Assembly (NCBI GenBank): GCA_049451635.1
Contig: JBMTVT010000010.1
Span: 1 to 42,981 of the forward strand
Direction: 5' to 3'
DNA: 42,981 bases
Origin: JBMTVT01 sp049451635
GTDB lineage: Bacteria > Bacteroidota > Bacteroidia > Flavobacteriales > Flavobacteriaceae
Part shown: one piece after another, positions 33,500 to 41,608 of the stretch
Layout: each line of letters begins with the position of its first letter
How positions within the stretch are numbered: the stretch's first letter is position 1
Translations under genes and position numbers: made by a program
Notes under the pieces: generated by a model
What the model saw: only the letters and a program-made list of their open reading frames with translations
Told to the model about the DNA's origin: nothing
The model's database searches: none

Positions 33500-34786
33500 A
33501 TGTCAATATTAAATATGTCACTTTTTATTCAAGATACTGCCGCTGTTGAAGGCGATATGGGAATGATGTGGATGCTTATTTCTGGTATCCTAGTATTCTT
33601 TATGCAAGCAGGATTTTTCTTAGTAGAATCTGGAATGACAGATTCTAAAAACGCGGTTAATATCGCCATGAAGAATTTCTTAGACATAGCAGTTGGTTCA
33701 TTGGCCTTCTGGTTTGTAGGATATTCTTTAATGTATGGAGCAGACATGGGCGCAGGAGTCTTCCATTGGGGAGGTTTTGTGTTCTCTCAAGGAGCTGCAG
33801 ATTTATTTTTCCAAACTGTTTTTGCTGCTACTGCTGCTACTATTGTATCAGGAGCTATTGCTGGAAGAACAAAATACACAACATATGCTATTTTTAGTAT
33901 TGTTATGACAGCAATCATTTATCCAATTGCTGGTGGTTGGGAATGGAATGGCGGATGGTTAAATAATACCGATGGTATTATGCCAGCTGAATTCATCGAC
34001 TTTGCAGGATCATCTATTGTTCACTCTGTAGGTGGATGGGCGGCTTTAGTTGCTGCTTGGATGGTAGGTCCAAGAATTGGAAAATACTTGGATGGCAAAC
34101 CTGTTGAAATGCATGGACACAATCAAATGTATGCTACTTTAGGGGTATTTATCCTTTGGTTAGGATGGTTTGGTTTTAATGGTGGTTCTCAATTAGCATG
34201 GGGAGGCGATGATGCTACTGCTGCTTCTCAAGTAGTCTTGGTTACTAACCTTGCTGCTGCTGCTGGTGCTTTAGGCGGATTGTTGTTCACTTGGATTAAA
34301 AATGGTAAACCAAACTTAGGTATGACCTTAAACGGTGCCTTAGCTGGTCTTGTAAGTATTACTGCTGGTTGTGGCAACATGACAGAAGGTGGCGCTGTAT
34401 TAGCTGGTTTATTAGGAGGTATTCTTGTTGTACTATCTATTGGATTCATAGAGAAAACATTAAAAATTGATGATGCCGTAGGTGCTATTTCTGTGCACGG
34501 TGTTGCTGGTGCTTGGGGAACTTTAGTAATAGGTCTTTGGGGCGTTGATGGTGATACAGGTATTGGTCTATTCAATGGCGGTGGCGCTGCTCAACTAGGT
34601 GCTCAAGCTATTGGCGTATTGGCATATGCAGTTTGGGCAATACTACTATCTTTTATCTTCTTGTACATCATTAAAGTGATATTTGGAGGTTTAAGAGTTA
34701 CAGAAGAAGAAGAAATTGCAGGATTGGATATCTCTGAACATGGTACTATTGCATACCATGGTAAGAGACAAAGAGAAATGGAATAA
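33500..34786 (+). CDS. amt: Ammonium transporter Amt (first copy)
   Basis: Inner-membrane trimeric ammonium channel of 428 residues with eleven predicted helices. Family residues are seen in FFMQAGFFLVESGMTDSKN, FAATAATIVSGAIAGRT, DFAGSSIVHSVGGWAALVAAW (the conserved Asp and first pore His), LGWFGFNGGSQLAWGG and the twin-His partner region VHGVAGAWGTLVIGLWG. The cytosolic tail (ITEEEEIAGLDISEHG-like) is where PII proteins usually affect gating. Start ATG 33500 (or 33515). It is followed by a strong terminator and the PII gene. Confidence 0.96.
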   Translation: MSILNMSLFIQDTAAVEGDMGMMWMLISGILVFFMQAGFFLVESGMTDSKNAVNIAMKNFLDIAVGSLAFWFVGYSLMYGADMGAGVFHWGGFVFSQGAADLFFQTVFAATAATIVSGAIAGRTKYTTYAIFSIVMTAIIYPIAGGWEWNGGWLNNTDGIMPAEFIDFAGSSIVHSVGGWAALVAAWMVGPRIGKYLDGKPVEMHGHNQMYATLGVFILWLGWFGFNGGSQLAWGGDDATAASQVVLVTNLAAAAGALGGLLFTWIKNGKPNLGMTLNGALAGLVSITAGCGNMTEGGAVLAGLLGGILVVLSIGFIEKTLKIDDAVGAISVHGVAGAWGTLVIGLWGVDGDTGIGLFNGGGAAQLGAQAIGVLAYAVWAILLSFIFLYIIKVIFGGLRVTEEEEIAGLDISEHGTIAYHGKRQREME

Positions 34787-34834
34787 TTTCAAAATAGTAT
34801 TCCAAATCACACAATTGTAAATATTAAATTATCT

Positions 34835-34865
34835 AAAAGATGCCTTAATTTTAAGGCATCTTTTT
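34835..34865 (+). terminator. Intrinsic terminator after amt
   Basis: AAAAGATGCCTTAA and TTAAGGCATCTTTT form a perfect 14-bp stem with a 2-base loop, ending in a T-run. It separates the porin-amt unit from glnB-amt2, which therefore probably has its own promoter in 34866-34974. Confidence 0.85.
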
Positions 34866-34974
34866 AAATTTTTAGAAATTTATAAGAAAAAAAATAAATA
34901 ATCTATTTGTTTTTTGAACACTGGATTATTTTCTATTTTAACTAATTAAATAATACAATTAAGACAAATAAATT

Positions 34975-35313
34975 ATGAAAAAAATTGAAGCCATTATTAG
35001 AAAATCGAAATATCGTCAAGTTAAAGAAGCACTACATGATGTTGGTGTAAATTTCTTTTCCTATTGGGATGTTACTGGTTTAGGAAACGAAAAAGAAGGG
35101 CATGTTTATAGAGGTGTGTCTTACAGTACCAGCGATATACAACGTAGATATCTTTCTATAGTAGTGAATGATGATTTTGAAGAAGTAACCATACAGGCTA
35201 TTATCAAATCTGCTGCTACTGGAGAAGTTGGCGATGGAAAAATATTTGTATCAGACATTAAAGAATCTTATAGAATAAGAACAGGAGAAAAAGGAGGAGA
35301 AACTTTAAAATAA
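34975..35313 (+). CDS. glnB: PII-family nitrogen regulatory protein
   Basis: Small trimeric signal protein of 112 residues that senses ATP/ADP and 2-oxoglutarate and gates the ammonium transporters. The start MKKIEAIIRKSKYRQVKEAL, the T-loop YRGVSYSTSDIQRRYLS (residues 45-61) with Tyr50 at the place of the usual uridylylated Tyr51, and the C-terminal signature TGEVGDGKIFVSDIKESYRI are clear. The T-loop differs from the enteric sequence (GAEYVVDFLPK is replaced by GVSYSTSDIQR), typical of Bacteroidota GlnK-type proteins, so modification by GlnD is uncertain. It is placed between two amt genes, 22 bases before the second, so a GlnK-like role is most likely. Confidence 0.93.
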   Translation: MKKIEAIIRKSKYRQVKEALHDVGVNFFSYWDVTGLGNEKEGHVYRGVSYSTSDIQRRYLSIVVNDDFEEVTIQAIIKSAATGEVGDGKIFVSDIKESYRIRTGEKGGETLK

Positions 35314-35335
35314 TAATAACTAACTAATAATTATA

Positions 35336-36580
35336 ATGGAATTACTTACTACAAATAATGTATGGATGATGATCTGTACAGCACTCGTTTTTTTTATGCA
35401 CCTTGGATTTGCATTTTTAGAAATCGGGTTAACACGCCAGAAAAACACAATCAATATACTTTTTAAAAACATTTTTATAATAACCATAGGGTTGTTACTA
35501 TATTGCCTGGTAGGCTTTAACTTAATGTATCCAGGAGAGTTTAATGGATTTTTAGGTTTTGCTGGATTTGGTTTAGATTCACCATTGACTGCTGAAGGCT
35601 CATTAGATTTAACTTATAACGAAGGATATACTTACTGGACAGACTTTTTATTCCAAGGTATGTTTGCTGCAACTGCTGCAACTATTGTTTCTGGAGCTGT
35701 TGCCGAACGTATGAAAATTTTACCATTTATGCTTTTTACCCTCGTATATGTTGGTTTGGTATATCCTATTGCTGGTTCTTGGCAATGGGGAGGGGGATTT
35801 TTATCTACATTTAAAATAGGTGAAACAGAAGGTTTTTACGATTTTGCTGGGTCTACTCTTGTACACTCTGTAGGGGGTTGGGCTGCTTTAATTGCTGTTT
35901 GGTTACTGGGTTCGCGTATTGGTAAATTTAAAGATGGTAAGCCTCAAGCTATTCCAGGACATAACATTCCATTGGCTACATCTGGTGTACTTATACTTTG
36001 GTTAGGATGGTTTGGGTTTAACGGCGGATCGGTATTGTCTGCAGACCCATCAGGAACATCTTTAACATTGGTAACTACCTGTTTAGCTGCTGCCGCTGGA
36101 GGTGTAGTGGCTATGTTAGTGTCTACAGCTATGTATAAAAATCTTGATTTAACCATGTTTTTAAATGGTATTCTAGGAGGTTTGGTAGGTATTACAGCTG
36201 GAGCAGATCAAATGAGCCCTACCGATGCTATTTTAATAGGAGCCATAGCGGGAGCTATTATCGTTTTTGCTGTTAGCCTTATTGATAAGTTAAGATTGGA
36301 CGACCCAGTTGGAGCTATTGCGGTACACTTAATTTGTGGTGTTTGGGGCACTCTTGCTGTTGGTATTTTTGGTGCTAAAGCTGGTTTTGATCAATTTTTA
36401 ATTCAACTTGTTGGTGTAGGGTCTTATGCCATATTTTGTATTGCAGCGGCATTTATTATTATATTCACGCTTAAGAAAACTATGGGAATACGAGTTTCTG
36501 AAAAAGAAGAATTGGAAGGATTGGACGCCCATGAACACGGAATGGATGCTTACCCAGATTTTAGATTGAATGAGCATTAA
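35336..36580 (+). CDS. amt: Ammonium transporter Amt (second copy)
   Basis: A second, divergent Amt of 414 residues. Conserved parts are MHLGFAFLEIGLTRQKNTIN, MFAATAATIVSGAVAERMK, DFAGSTLVHSVGGWAALIAVW with the pore His, LGWFGFNGGSVLS, and the second His in VHLICGVWGTLAVGIFG. It has a longer extracellular loop near residues 70-105 than the first copy, and the tail KEELEGLDAHEHGMDAY. Directly downstream of the PII gene (22-base gap), it forms the classic glnK-amt pair. Two Amts in one cluster may differ in affinity or in PII control; this is inference. Confidence 0.95.
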   Translation: MELLTTNNVWMMICTALVFFMHLGFAFLEIGLTRQKNTINILFKNIFIITIGLLLYCLVGFNLMYPGEFNGFLGFAGFGLDSPLTAEGSLDLTYNEGYTYWTDFLFQGMFAATAATIVSGAVAERMKILPFMLFTLVYVGLVYPIAGSWQWGGGFLSTFKIGETEGFYDFAGSTLVHSVGGWAALIAVWLLGSRIGKFKDGKPQAIPGHNIPLATSGVLILWLGWFGFNGGSVLSADPSGTSLTLVTTCLAAAAGGVVAMLVSTAMYKNLDLTMFLNGILGGLVGITAGADQMSPTDAILIGAIAGAIIVFAVSLIDKLRLDDPVGAIAVHLICGVWGTLAVGIFGAKAGFDQFLIQLVGVGSYAIFCIAAAFIIIFTLKKTMGIRVSEKEELEGLDAHEHGMDAYPDFRLNEH

Positions 36581-36603
36581 AATATAGTTAAATATTTATT
36601 CCA

Positions 36604-36639
36604 AAAAAGGACGCCATTAAATTTAATGGCGTCCTTTTT
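36604..36639. terminator. Bidirectional terminator between amt2 and ppc
   Basis: A perfect 18-bp inverted repeat, AAAAAGGACGCCATTAAA with TTTAATGGCGTCCTTTTT, with A/T runs on both ends, serves the two convergent genes. Confidence 0.85.
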
Positions 36640-36661
36640 ATTATTCTATTTTTGTTTAGTG

Positions 36662-39250
36662 TTAGGCAGAATTTCTACTGGCATTAATGTTGCCAAATAA
36701 AGAACGCGTCACAATTTTTTCAAATACTTTAAGCTCATCAGTATCTTTTATACCTTGTTTTTCAAATTCTTGAATTTTTTTAAGTGCATACTGCTGTATG
36801 GTCAATAGTGGTAAAACAATAGATTCCCTAACCTCTATGGAGGCTTTTCCAGCAGGTTCATTTTCCATCAGCTCTTCATAACCCGTTAGTTTTAGCAGTA
36901 ATTTTTTGGTTGTTATGTATTCGGTAAAAATAATATTCCAAAATTCACCAAACTCTTCATCTTTAGACATGTATTTTGTTAAATCGAAGAACGATTTGGT
37001 TAACGACATCATACTGTTTTCCAAAAGTGTTTTAAAGAATTTTGAGTTTTTGTAAAGCCGTTCTACTTTATCAAACTCCCCCTTATCCTCATATTTTTTT
37101 AAAGCTGTGCCAACACCATAAAACCCGGGAACATTCTGCTTTAATTGGCTCCATGAGCCTACAAAAGGAATAGCTCTCAAATCTGAAAATATTAGTTTAT
37201 CAGATTTTGATCGTTTTGAAGGTCTGCTTCCAATATTCGTTTTAGCGTAGTATTTTAATGTACTCATACGCTCTAAATACGGGATAAACATAGGATGGCT
37301 TTTAAAATCTTTGTAAGTTTTATAACTGGTTTCAGCCAAGTCATTCATTACTACTCTATCTTCATCAGACAATTTATTTTTATCACTGCTAATTCTATTT
37401 TTAATTCCAGAACTTATTAATTGTTCTAAGTTATATTGAGAAGAATCTAAAGTTCCAAAATTAGAACTTATGGTTTGTCCTTGAATAGTGAGCTGAACTT
37501 CTTTGTCTTCAATGGTAGGCCCTAATGAAGAGTAAAATTGATGTGTTTTTCCACCACCTCTTGCTGGTGGTCCGCCACGGCCATCAAAAAATATTGCCGT
37601 AACATCATATTTTCTAGACATTTCGGTAAGGAGCTCTTTGGCTTTATAAATACCCCAGTTTGCCATTAAGTAGCCTCCATCTTTAGTGCCATCTGAGAAC
37701 CCAAGCATAATAGTTTGCTTACTGCCTCTGGATCTTAAATGTGCCATATACTCTGGGTTGGTATAAAGCTGTTCCATAACTCTAGGGGCATTTTCTAAAT
37801 CGGTAATGGTTTCAAATAAAGGGCTAATATCTACTGTTAACGCATCTTTAAAAGCAACCATTTTAAGCATGGCAAAAAGCTGCATAACATTTAAAGCTGT
37901 TTGGTTGTTACTTATAATGTAGCGATTGGCTCCACGTTCGCCGTTACTGACTTGAATATCTTTTATTATCGATATGGTTTTTAATGTATTGTAAACCATT
38001 TCATCTTCAAACACCTCTAAATCTGGAATATTGTCATTGGCTTTAGATAGTATCTCAATTTGTTCTGATTCAGATAAATCATGATAATTATTAGGAAAAG
38101 ATGAACTGCCTTTAGCAATAAGATGATCTATTACTGTTGTAAAAACCGAATGATGTATTCTACTATCTTGTCTTATGTCTAAAGTGGCAAAATAGTAACC
38201 AAACATATGAACTCTGTTTATTAAGTTGTTAATGTCGTTTACATATAGCGATTGATGCTCCTCTGCAACAACATTTCTAATACTTAATAATTCTTTAATA
38301 AGCTCTTTGGATGTAATCGTTTCTTCGGTATCTAAGTTTATACTGTAATTATATAAAATGGTTTCCAGCCTGATAACTCTGTCTTCAACGCCTCTAAAAG
38401 TAAGTTTTCGTCTAAGGTCTTTTAGATCTGCATAATATTTTTTTAGAATGGCCTGTTTTAATTTTGCAGCTACTTTAAGCGTTGTATCGGGCTTTACAAA
38501 TGGGTTGCCATCTCGGTCGCCACCGGGCCAAAATCCAATATTGATAATTTCGTTATGTTTTTTACCATCATCATAAATATTCTGTTGGATGTAATTATAA
38601 ATTTCTCCAAATGATTTGTAAAAGACGTTTTCCAAATACCATATTAAGCTAATGGCTTCATCGTAAGGTGTTGGTTTTTCTCTTTTGAAAAAAGGGGTTT
38701 TCCCTAATTGCCCAAATAAATTTTTGATTTTAGATAAGTCGTTATCTTTAATAGCTTCAGTTAAATCTGTGATAATACCTAAAACAGAACCAGGGTAAAA
38801 CTGTGTTGGGTGAGCAGTTAAAACAATACGGACTTTAAATTCTTCAAGATAGTTTTGTAATTCTTTCAATTTGTTTTCTGAAACGGCAGACTCTTTAAGG
38901 TTTCTTAAAGTACCTATGCCTTCCATGTTATTTACAATAGGAAAAGCAGCATCCTCAATAGCGTCAAAAAGCACTACTTGTCTTTCAATATATTGAATGA
39001 AACGAAATAAGAGATTTATTTGACTTTCTTTGGTACGGCGAGCTTGGTATTTTTTAAAAAAAGTGTCAACAATGATTGTGGGATCATCACCATTTGCAAA
39101 CCCTTTTTTACAGGTTTCATGAAATAATGGGAGTAAAACTCCAGTTTTTGTTACGGCATCAAAAGGCAAAGTCATGAATATACTGTTGTATATTTGGTAT
39201 TTTGACAAAACATTTTGCTTAAATCGAACTAATTTAGGCTCTACTGACAT
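36662..39250 (-). CDS. ppc: Phosphoenolpyruvate carboxylase
   Basis: Adds bicarbonate to phosphoenolpyruvate, giving oxaloacetate to refill the TCA cycle. The 862-residue protein carries the catalytic His in VLTAHPTQ (residues 143-150; usually TAHPTE), WPGGDRDGNPFVKPDT, the LGFSDGTKDGGYL segment (usual G-Y-S-D-S-x-K-D) and the second active-site loop FFDGRGGPPARGGGKT. The C-terminus ends NINASRNSA in place of the usual NTG ending. These deviations are shared by the flavobacterial subgroup as I know it and do not suggest inactivity. It faces the nitrogen island and supplies carbon skeletons for its product. Confidence 0.95.
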   Translation of the reverse strand: MSVEPKLVRFKQNVLSKYQIYNSIFMTLPFDAVTKTGVLLPLFHETCKKGFANGDDPTIIVDTFFKKYQARRTKESQINLLFRFIQYIERQVVLFDAIEDAAFPIVNNMEGIGTLRNLKESAVSENKLKELQNYLEEFKVRIVLTAHPTQFYPGSVLGIITDLTEAIKDNDLSKIKNLFGQLGKTPFFKREKPTPYDEAISLIWYLENVFYKSFGEIYNYIQQNIYDDGKKHNEIINIGFWPGGDRDGNPFVKPDTTLKVAAKLKQAILKKYYADLKDLRRKLTFRGVEDRVIRLETILYNYSINLDTEETITSKELIKELLSIRNVVAEEHQSLYVNDINNLINRVHMFGYYFATLDIRQDSRIHHSVFTTVIDHLIAKGSSSFPNNYHDLSESEQIEILSKANDNIPDLEVFEDEMVYNTLKTISIIKDIQVSNGERGANRYIISNNQTALNVMQLFAMLKMVAFKDALTVDISPLFETITDLENAPRVMEQLYTNPEYMAHLRSRGSKQTIMLGFSDGTKDGGYLMANWGIYKAKELLTEMSRKYDVTAIFFDGRGGPPARGGGKTHQFYSSLGPTIEDKEVQLTIQGQTISSNFGTLDSSQYNLEQLISSGIKNRISSDKNKLSDEDRVVMNDLAETSYKTYKDFKSHPMFIPYLERMSTLKYYAKTNIGSRPSKRSKSDKLIFSDLRAIPFVGSWSQLKQNVPGFYGVGTALKKYEDKGEFDKVERLYKNSKFFKTLLENSMMSLTKSFFDLTKYMSKDEEFGEFWNIIFTEYITTKKLLLKLTGYEELMENEPAGKASIEVRESIVLPLLTIQQYALKKIQEFEKQGIKDTDELKVFEKIVTRSLFGNINASRNSA

Positions 39251-39454
39251 ATATAGTTTTCTAATGAAAATTAATTATAAAAGTACTAAAGCTTAAATTA
39301 AAGAACGTATGATGTAAAAAGTTTTATTGATTTTTTTGGTTTGATGTAGTCTAATTATGAATAATTAAATAAAAAGCACATTAAATAGATTTTTTTTAAT
39401 GACGATAAAACCAATTAACTATCTTTTGTATTTCAGGTGAATTGATAATGTTAT

Positions 39455-39700
39455 TTAAGCAATTTTTAAATTTTCAGAAGGTTTATCATCATTATAAGAG
39501 TTATTAATGCTGCAAGCCTTTATTTTTTCAAATAATAATGCTTTACTCATAGGTTTGGTCATGTAGTCATTCATGCCTAAATCTAAAACACGTTTTTTAG
39601 TTTCTGGCAAAGCATCAGTAGTTACAGCAATAATGGGTATATTATTAATTGTGTTTCCTAATTCGCTACTTCTTATTATTTGGGGTGCTTGATACCCGTC
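39455..39700 (-). pseudogene. C-terminal remnant of a response-regulator receiver domain (hybrid sensor kinase)
   Basis: Reverse strand, open from the junction at 39700 to the stop at 39455. The 81 residues read DGYQAPQIIRSSELGN, PIIAVTTDALPETKKRVLDL, GMNDYMTKPMSKALLFEKIK: the second half of a receiver domain, with the conserved Thr/Ser position (AVTT) and the invariant Lys in TKP. The phospho-acceptor Asp and the whole kinase part are gone. In flavobacteria such domains end hybrid histidine kinases. The sequence stops exactly where an IS3-type transposase tail begins, so the rest was lost after insertion. Confidence 0.8.
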
Positions 39701-39869
39701 TCAGGCAGAATTACCCATCTTTTCTTGGATTGAAACTTGGTACAACAAAAGAAGAATACACTCTACGTTGGGGCATAAAACTATTAACGAATTTGAATTG
39801 GAAATGTATAACCAAAATGTAGCAGCTTAAATCTCGCAACTTTATGTCCAGTCTAATGTAGTAATTCCA
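39701..39869 (+). mobile_element. Right-end remnant of an IS3-family insertion sequence
   Basis: From 39702 the forward strand encodes QAELPIFSWIETWYNKRRIH followed by STLGHKTINEFELEMYNQ and a stop at 39830. This is the C-terminal end of an IS3-family OrfB transposase (the ...YN-x-K-R-x-H-S-x-L-G motif). About 40 bases of non-coding sequence with a GTCCAG..TAATTCCA end follow, probably containing the right inverted repeat. The catalytic DDE region is absent, so it is dead. It abuts the receiver-domain remnant at 39700/39701. Confidence 0.8.
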
Positions 39870-39934
39870 TTCCTTTTCATTGTATGTAAAAGGAAATTAA
39901 AAATAAACACCATTCATTTACAAGTAATTAAAAA

Positions 39935-39967
39935 AAAGAGGCTACTTCGCTTTCAAGTAGCCTCTTT
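39935..39967. terminator. Terminator of ssb
   Basis: AAAGAGGCTACTT pairs with AAGTAGCCTCTTT over a 7-base loop. On the reverse strand it ends in a run of seven T, and it lies 5 bases after the ssb stop, so it mainly serves ssb. Confidence 0.85.
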
Positions 39968-39972
39968 GCTTT

Positions 39973-40305
39973 TTATTTTCCCAACATAAGTAGCTCGCTA
40001 CAAACAACTTCGGTTATATAACGTTTGTTTCCATCTTTATCATCATAACTTCTAGACGTTAATTTTCCCTCAATGGCAACCTCTTTGCCTTTGGTTACAT
40101 ATTTCTCAACTATTTGAGCCGTTTTTCCCCATGCAACTACGTTGTGCCACTGTGTATCGGTTACTTTTTCTCCTTTATTATTGGTGTAGCTTTCATTGGT
40201 GGCAATAGCAAATTTTGCCAATGTTTTTCCTGATTCAAGATTGATTATTTCTGGATCGTTTCCTAAGTTACCAATCAACTGTACTTTGTTTCTAAGTGTG
40301 TTCAT
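39973..40305 (-). CDS. ssb: Short single-stranded DNA-binding protein without acidic tail
   Basis: A 110-residue OB-fold SSB: MNTLRNKVQLIGNLGNDPEI, GKTLAKFAIATNESY, the DNA-binding TQWHNVVAWGKTAQIVEKYV segment, KGKEVAIEGKLTSRSYDDKDG and the final strand YITEVVCSELLMLG. It ends right after the OB fold, so the disordered linker and the acidic D-D-x-x-F tail that recruits partner proteins are missing. Such short SSBs occur in Bacteroidota as second copies next to a full-length SSB, and may act in recombination, competence or mobile elements. It is divergent from a zinc-ribbon gene across a phased repeat region. Confidence 0.92.
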   Translation of the reverse strand: MNTLRNKVQLIGNLGNDPEIINLESGKTLAKFAIATNESYTNNKGEKVTDTQWHNVVAWGKTAQIVEKYVTKGKEVAIEGKLTSRSYDDKDGNKRYITEVVCSELLMLGK

Positions 40306-40390
40306 AATTTTAAATTTTTAATCGTTAAACAGTTAATAATATCGAGTTCTTATGTTTCGACGATGCAAAGATGTAATGCTTCAGTGATTT

Positions 40391-40450
40391 TATTCGGTTA
40401 GTAATCGTTTGTGTTCGTTTGTAAGTAATTGTATTCGTTTAAATCGTTTT
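40391..40450 (+). repeat. Six phased 10-bp repeats between ssb and the zinc-ribbon gene
   Basis: Consecutive decamers from 40391: TATTCGGTTA, GTAATCGTTT, GTGTTCGTTT, GTAAGTAATT, GTATTCGTTT, AAATCGTTTT. The consensus is close to GTATTCGTTT with a period of exactly 10, about one DNA turn. The repeats are just upstream of both divergent genes. They could be bound by an oligomeric regulator or bend the DNA through in-phase T tracts. Confidence 0.6.
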
Positions 40451-40497
40451 ATTTGCACATTATAATGGAAATAGTTATTTTTATAAAAACTATTTTT

Positions 40498-40845
40498 ATG
40501 TCTAAAACTTGTTTAGAGTGTGGTGAAAAGTTAGTTGGTAGGAGTGATAAAAAATTCTGTAGCGACTATTGCCGAAATGCATATAACAACACCATTAATA
40601 AAGATTCTAAAAACCTTATTAGGAATATAAATAATAGGCTTAGGAAAAATTGGCGAATTCTTGAAACTTTAAACCCCAATCAAAAAACAAAAACCACCAG
40701 ATCAAAATTGATTCAGCAGGGGTTTGATTTTAATTTTTTCACAAGTACTTACATTACCAAAGCTGGGACTATTTATTATTTTGTTTACGATCAAGGTTAT
40801 TTACCTTTAGAAGATGAATATTATGCCTTGGTTAAAAGAGAATAA
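40498..40845 (+). CDS. Small zinc-ribbon protein of unknown function
   Basis: A 115-residue protein starting MSKTCLECGEKLVGRSDKKF. Four Cys at residues 5, 8, 21 and 25 (C-x2-C-x12-C-x3-C) form a zinc ribbon of the kind found in DUF2116-like proteins. The remainder is basic (NNRLRKNWRILETLNPNQKT, then TTRSKLIQQGFDFNFF) with an aromatic end (KAGTIYYFVYDQGYLPLEDE). An open frame extends 23 codons upstream, but those codons fall in the repeat and promoter area. A nucleic-acid role is plausible given the basic residues and the neighbouring ssb; no function is known to me. Confidence 0.8.
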   Translation: MSKTCLECGEKLVGRSDKKFCSDYCRNAYNNTINKDSKNLIRNINNRLRKNWRILETLNPNQKTKTTRSKLIQQGFDFNFFTSTYITKAGTIYYFVYDQGYLPLEDEYYALVKRE

Positions 40846-40909
40846 TTTGTGCTCGTAACATTTTAGTAAAAAAGATACTTATCAATATAGTTTTCATTAA
40901 AAAGTGATG

Positions 40910-41503
40910 ATGCAAAATTCTGATTTTCTTGTTCCAGTTTTAGTAGTTTTAGCTTTCAGCATAATTATTTTTACTGCTTATTATTTTAGCAAAAAAAACA
41001 TTATTCTTAGAAAGCTAAAAAGATTCAAGCACAAACGCATCAGCCAATTTAGAGCTAATGAGCCAACAAAAGGATCTGGTAAAATATTACAAGTAACCGA
41101 ACCTTTTGTGGCACCTTTAAGCAAACGAAAATACGTTGCTTATATTCTTGAGGTAAAGTAAAGGGTAAGCACTGGTAAAAGCTACCATTGGAAAACATTG
41201 GTAAGAAAAGAAGACATACAAGATTTTTTTTATTGAACAAAATGACGAATTGGTTATGGTTAAACCTTCCAATGAAACCAGTAATTATTTAAGTTATGTA
41301 ATTGAAGATAAAATGTTAGTTTGGGATCATTTAATGACCCTTCACCTGAATTTAAAAAGGTTTTAGATGATTTTGGTATTAAAAGTGAAACCTGGTTAGG
41401 ATTCAATAAAACTTTAAAATATACTGAACGAATTATTGAAGTTGGAGAAACAATTACCGTTGGTGGAATTGCTAAACGGAAAATTTTGAAAATAGCCTAT
41501 TGA
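40910..41503 (+). pseudogene. Broken GIDE-type membrane protein gene
   Basis: Pieces in different frames match the GIDE / E3-ligase-like membrane family seen in flavobacteria. MQNSDFLVPVLVVLAFSIII (membrane segment) runs into RANEPTKGSGKILQVTEPFV and APLSKRKYVAYILEVK, then an in-frame TAA at 41159 where a Gln is expected. The same frame continues STGKSYHWKTLVRKEDIQDF, then shifts at the T-run 41224-41231 to IEQNDELVMVKPSNETSNYL. It shifts again near 41310 to SFNDPSPEFKKVLDDFGIKS, ending GETITVGGIAKRK and a stop at 41503, short of the usual C-terminal membrane part. At least one nonsense and two frameshift lesions make it a pseudogene. Confidence 0.82.
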
Positions 41504-41608
41504 ATGATGCAGTTTTTCTAAAATTGCAGCATTGGAAATCAATAACCATCAAAACTAATAATAACAGATCATCCAAATGCAATAAAACCAATAGATAGAG
41601 GGCTTTAA

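Noticed and set aside
34228..34575. Proline-rich reverse frame inside amt
   Set aside because: Antisense of Gly/Ala-rich membrane helices; no start signal or family resemblance.
39251..39454. Possible gene or RNA between ppc and the receiver remnant
   Set aside because: No frame, stem or promoter of clear quality; AT-rich filler and the likely ppc leader.
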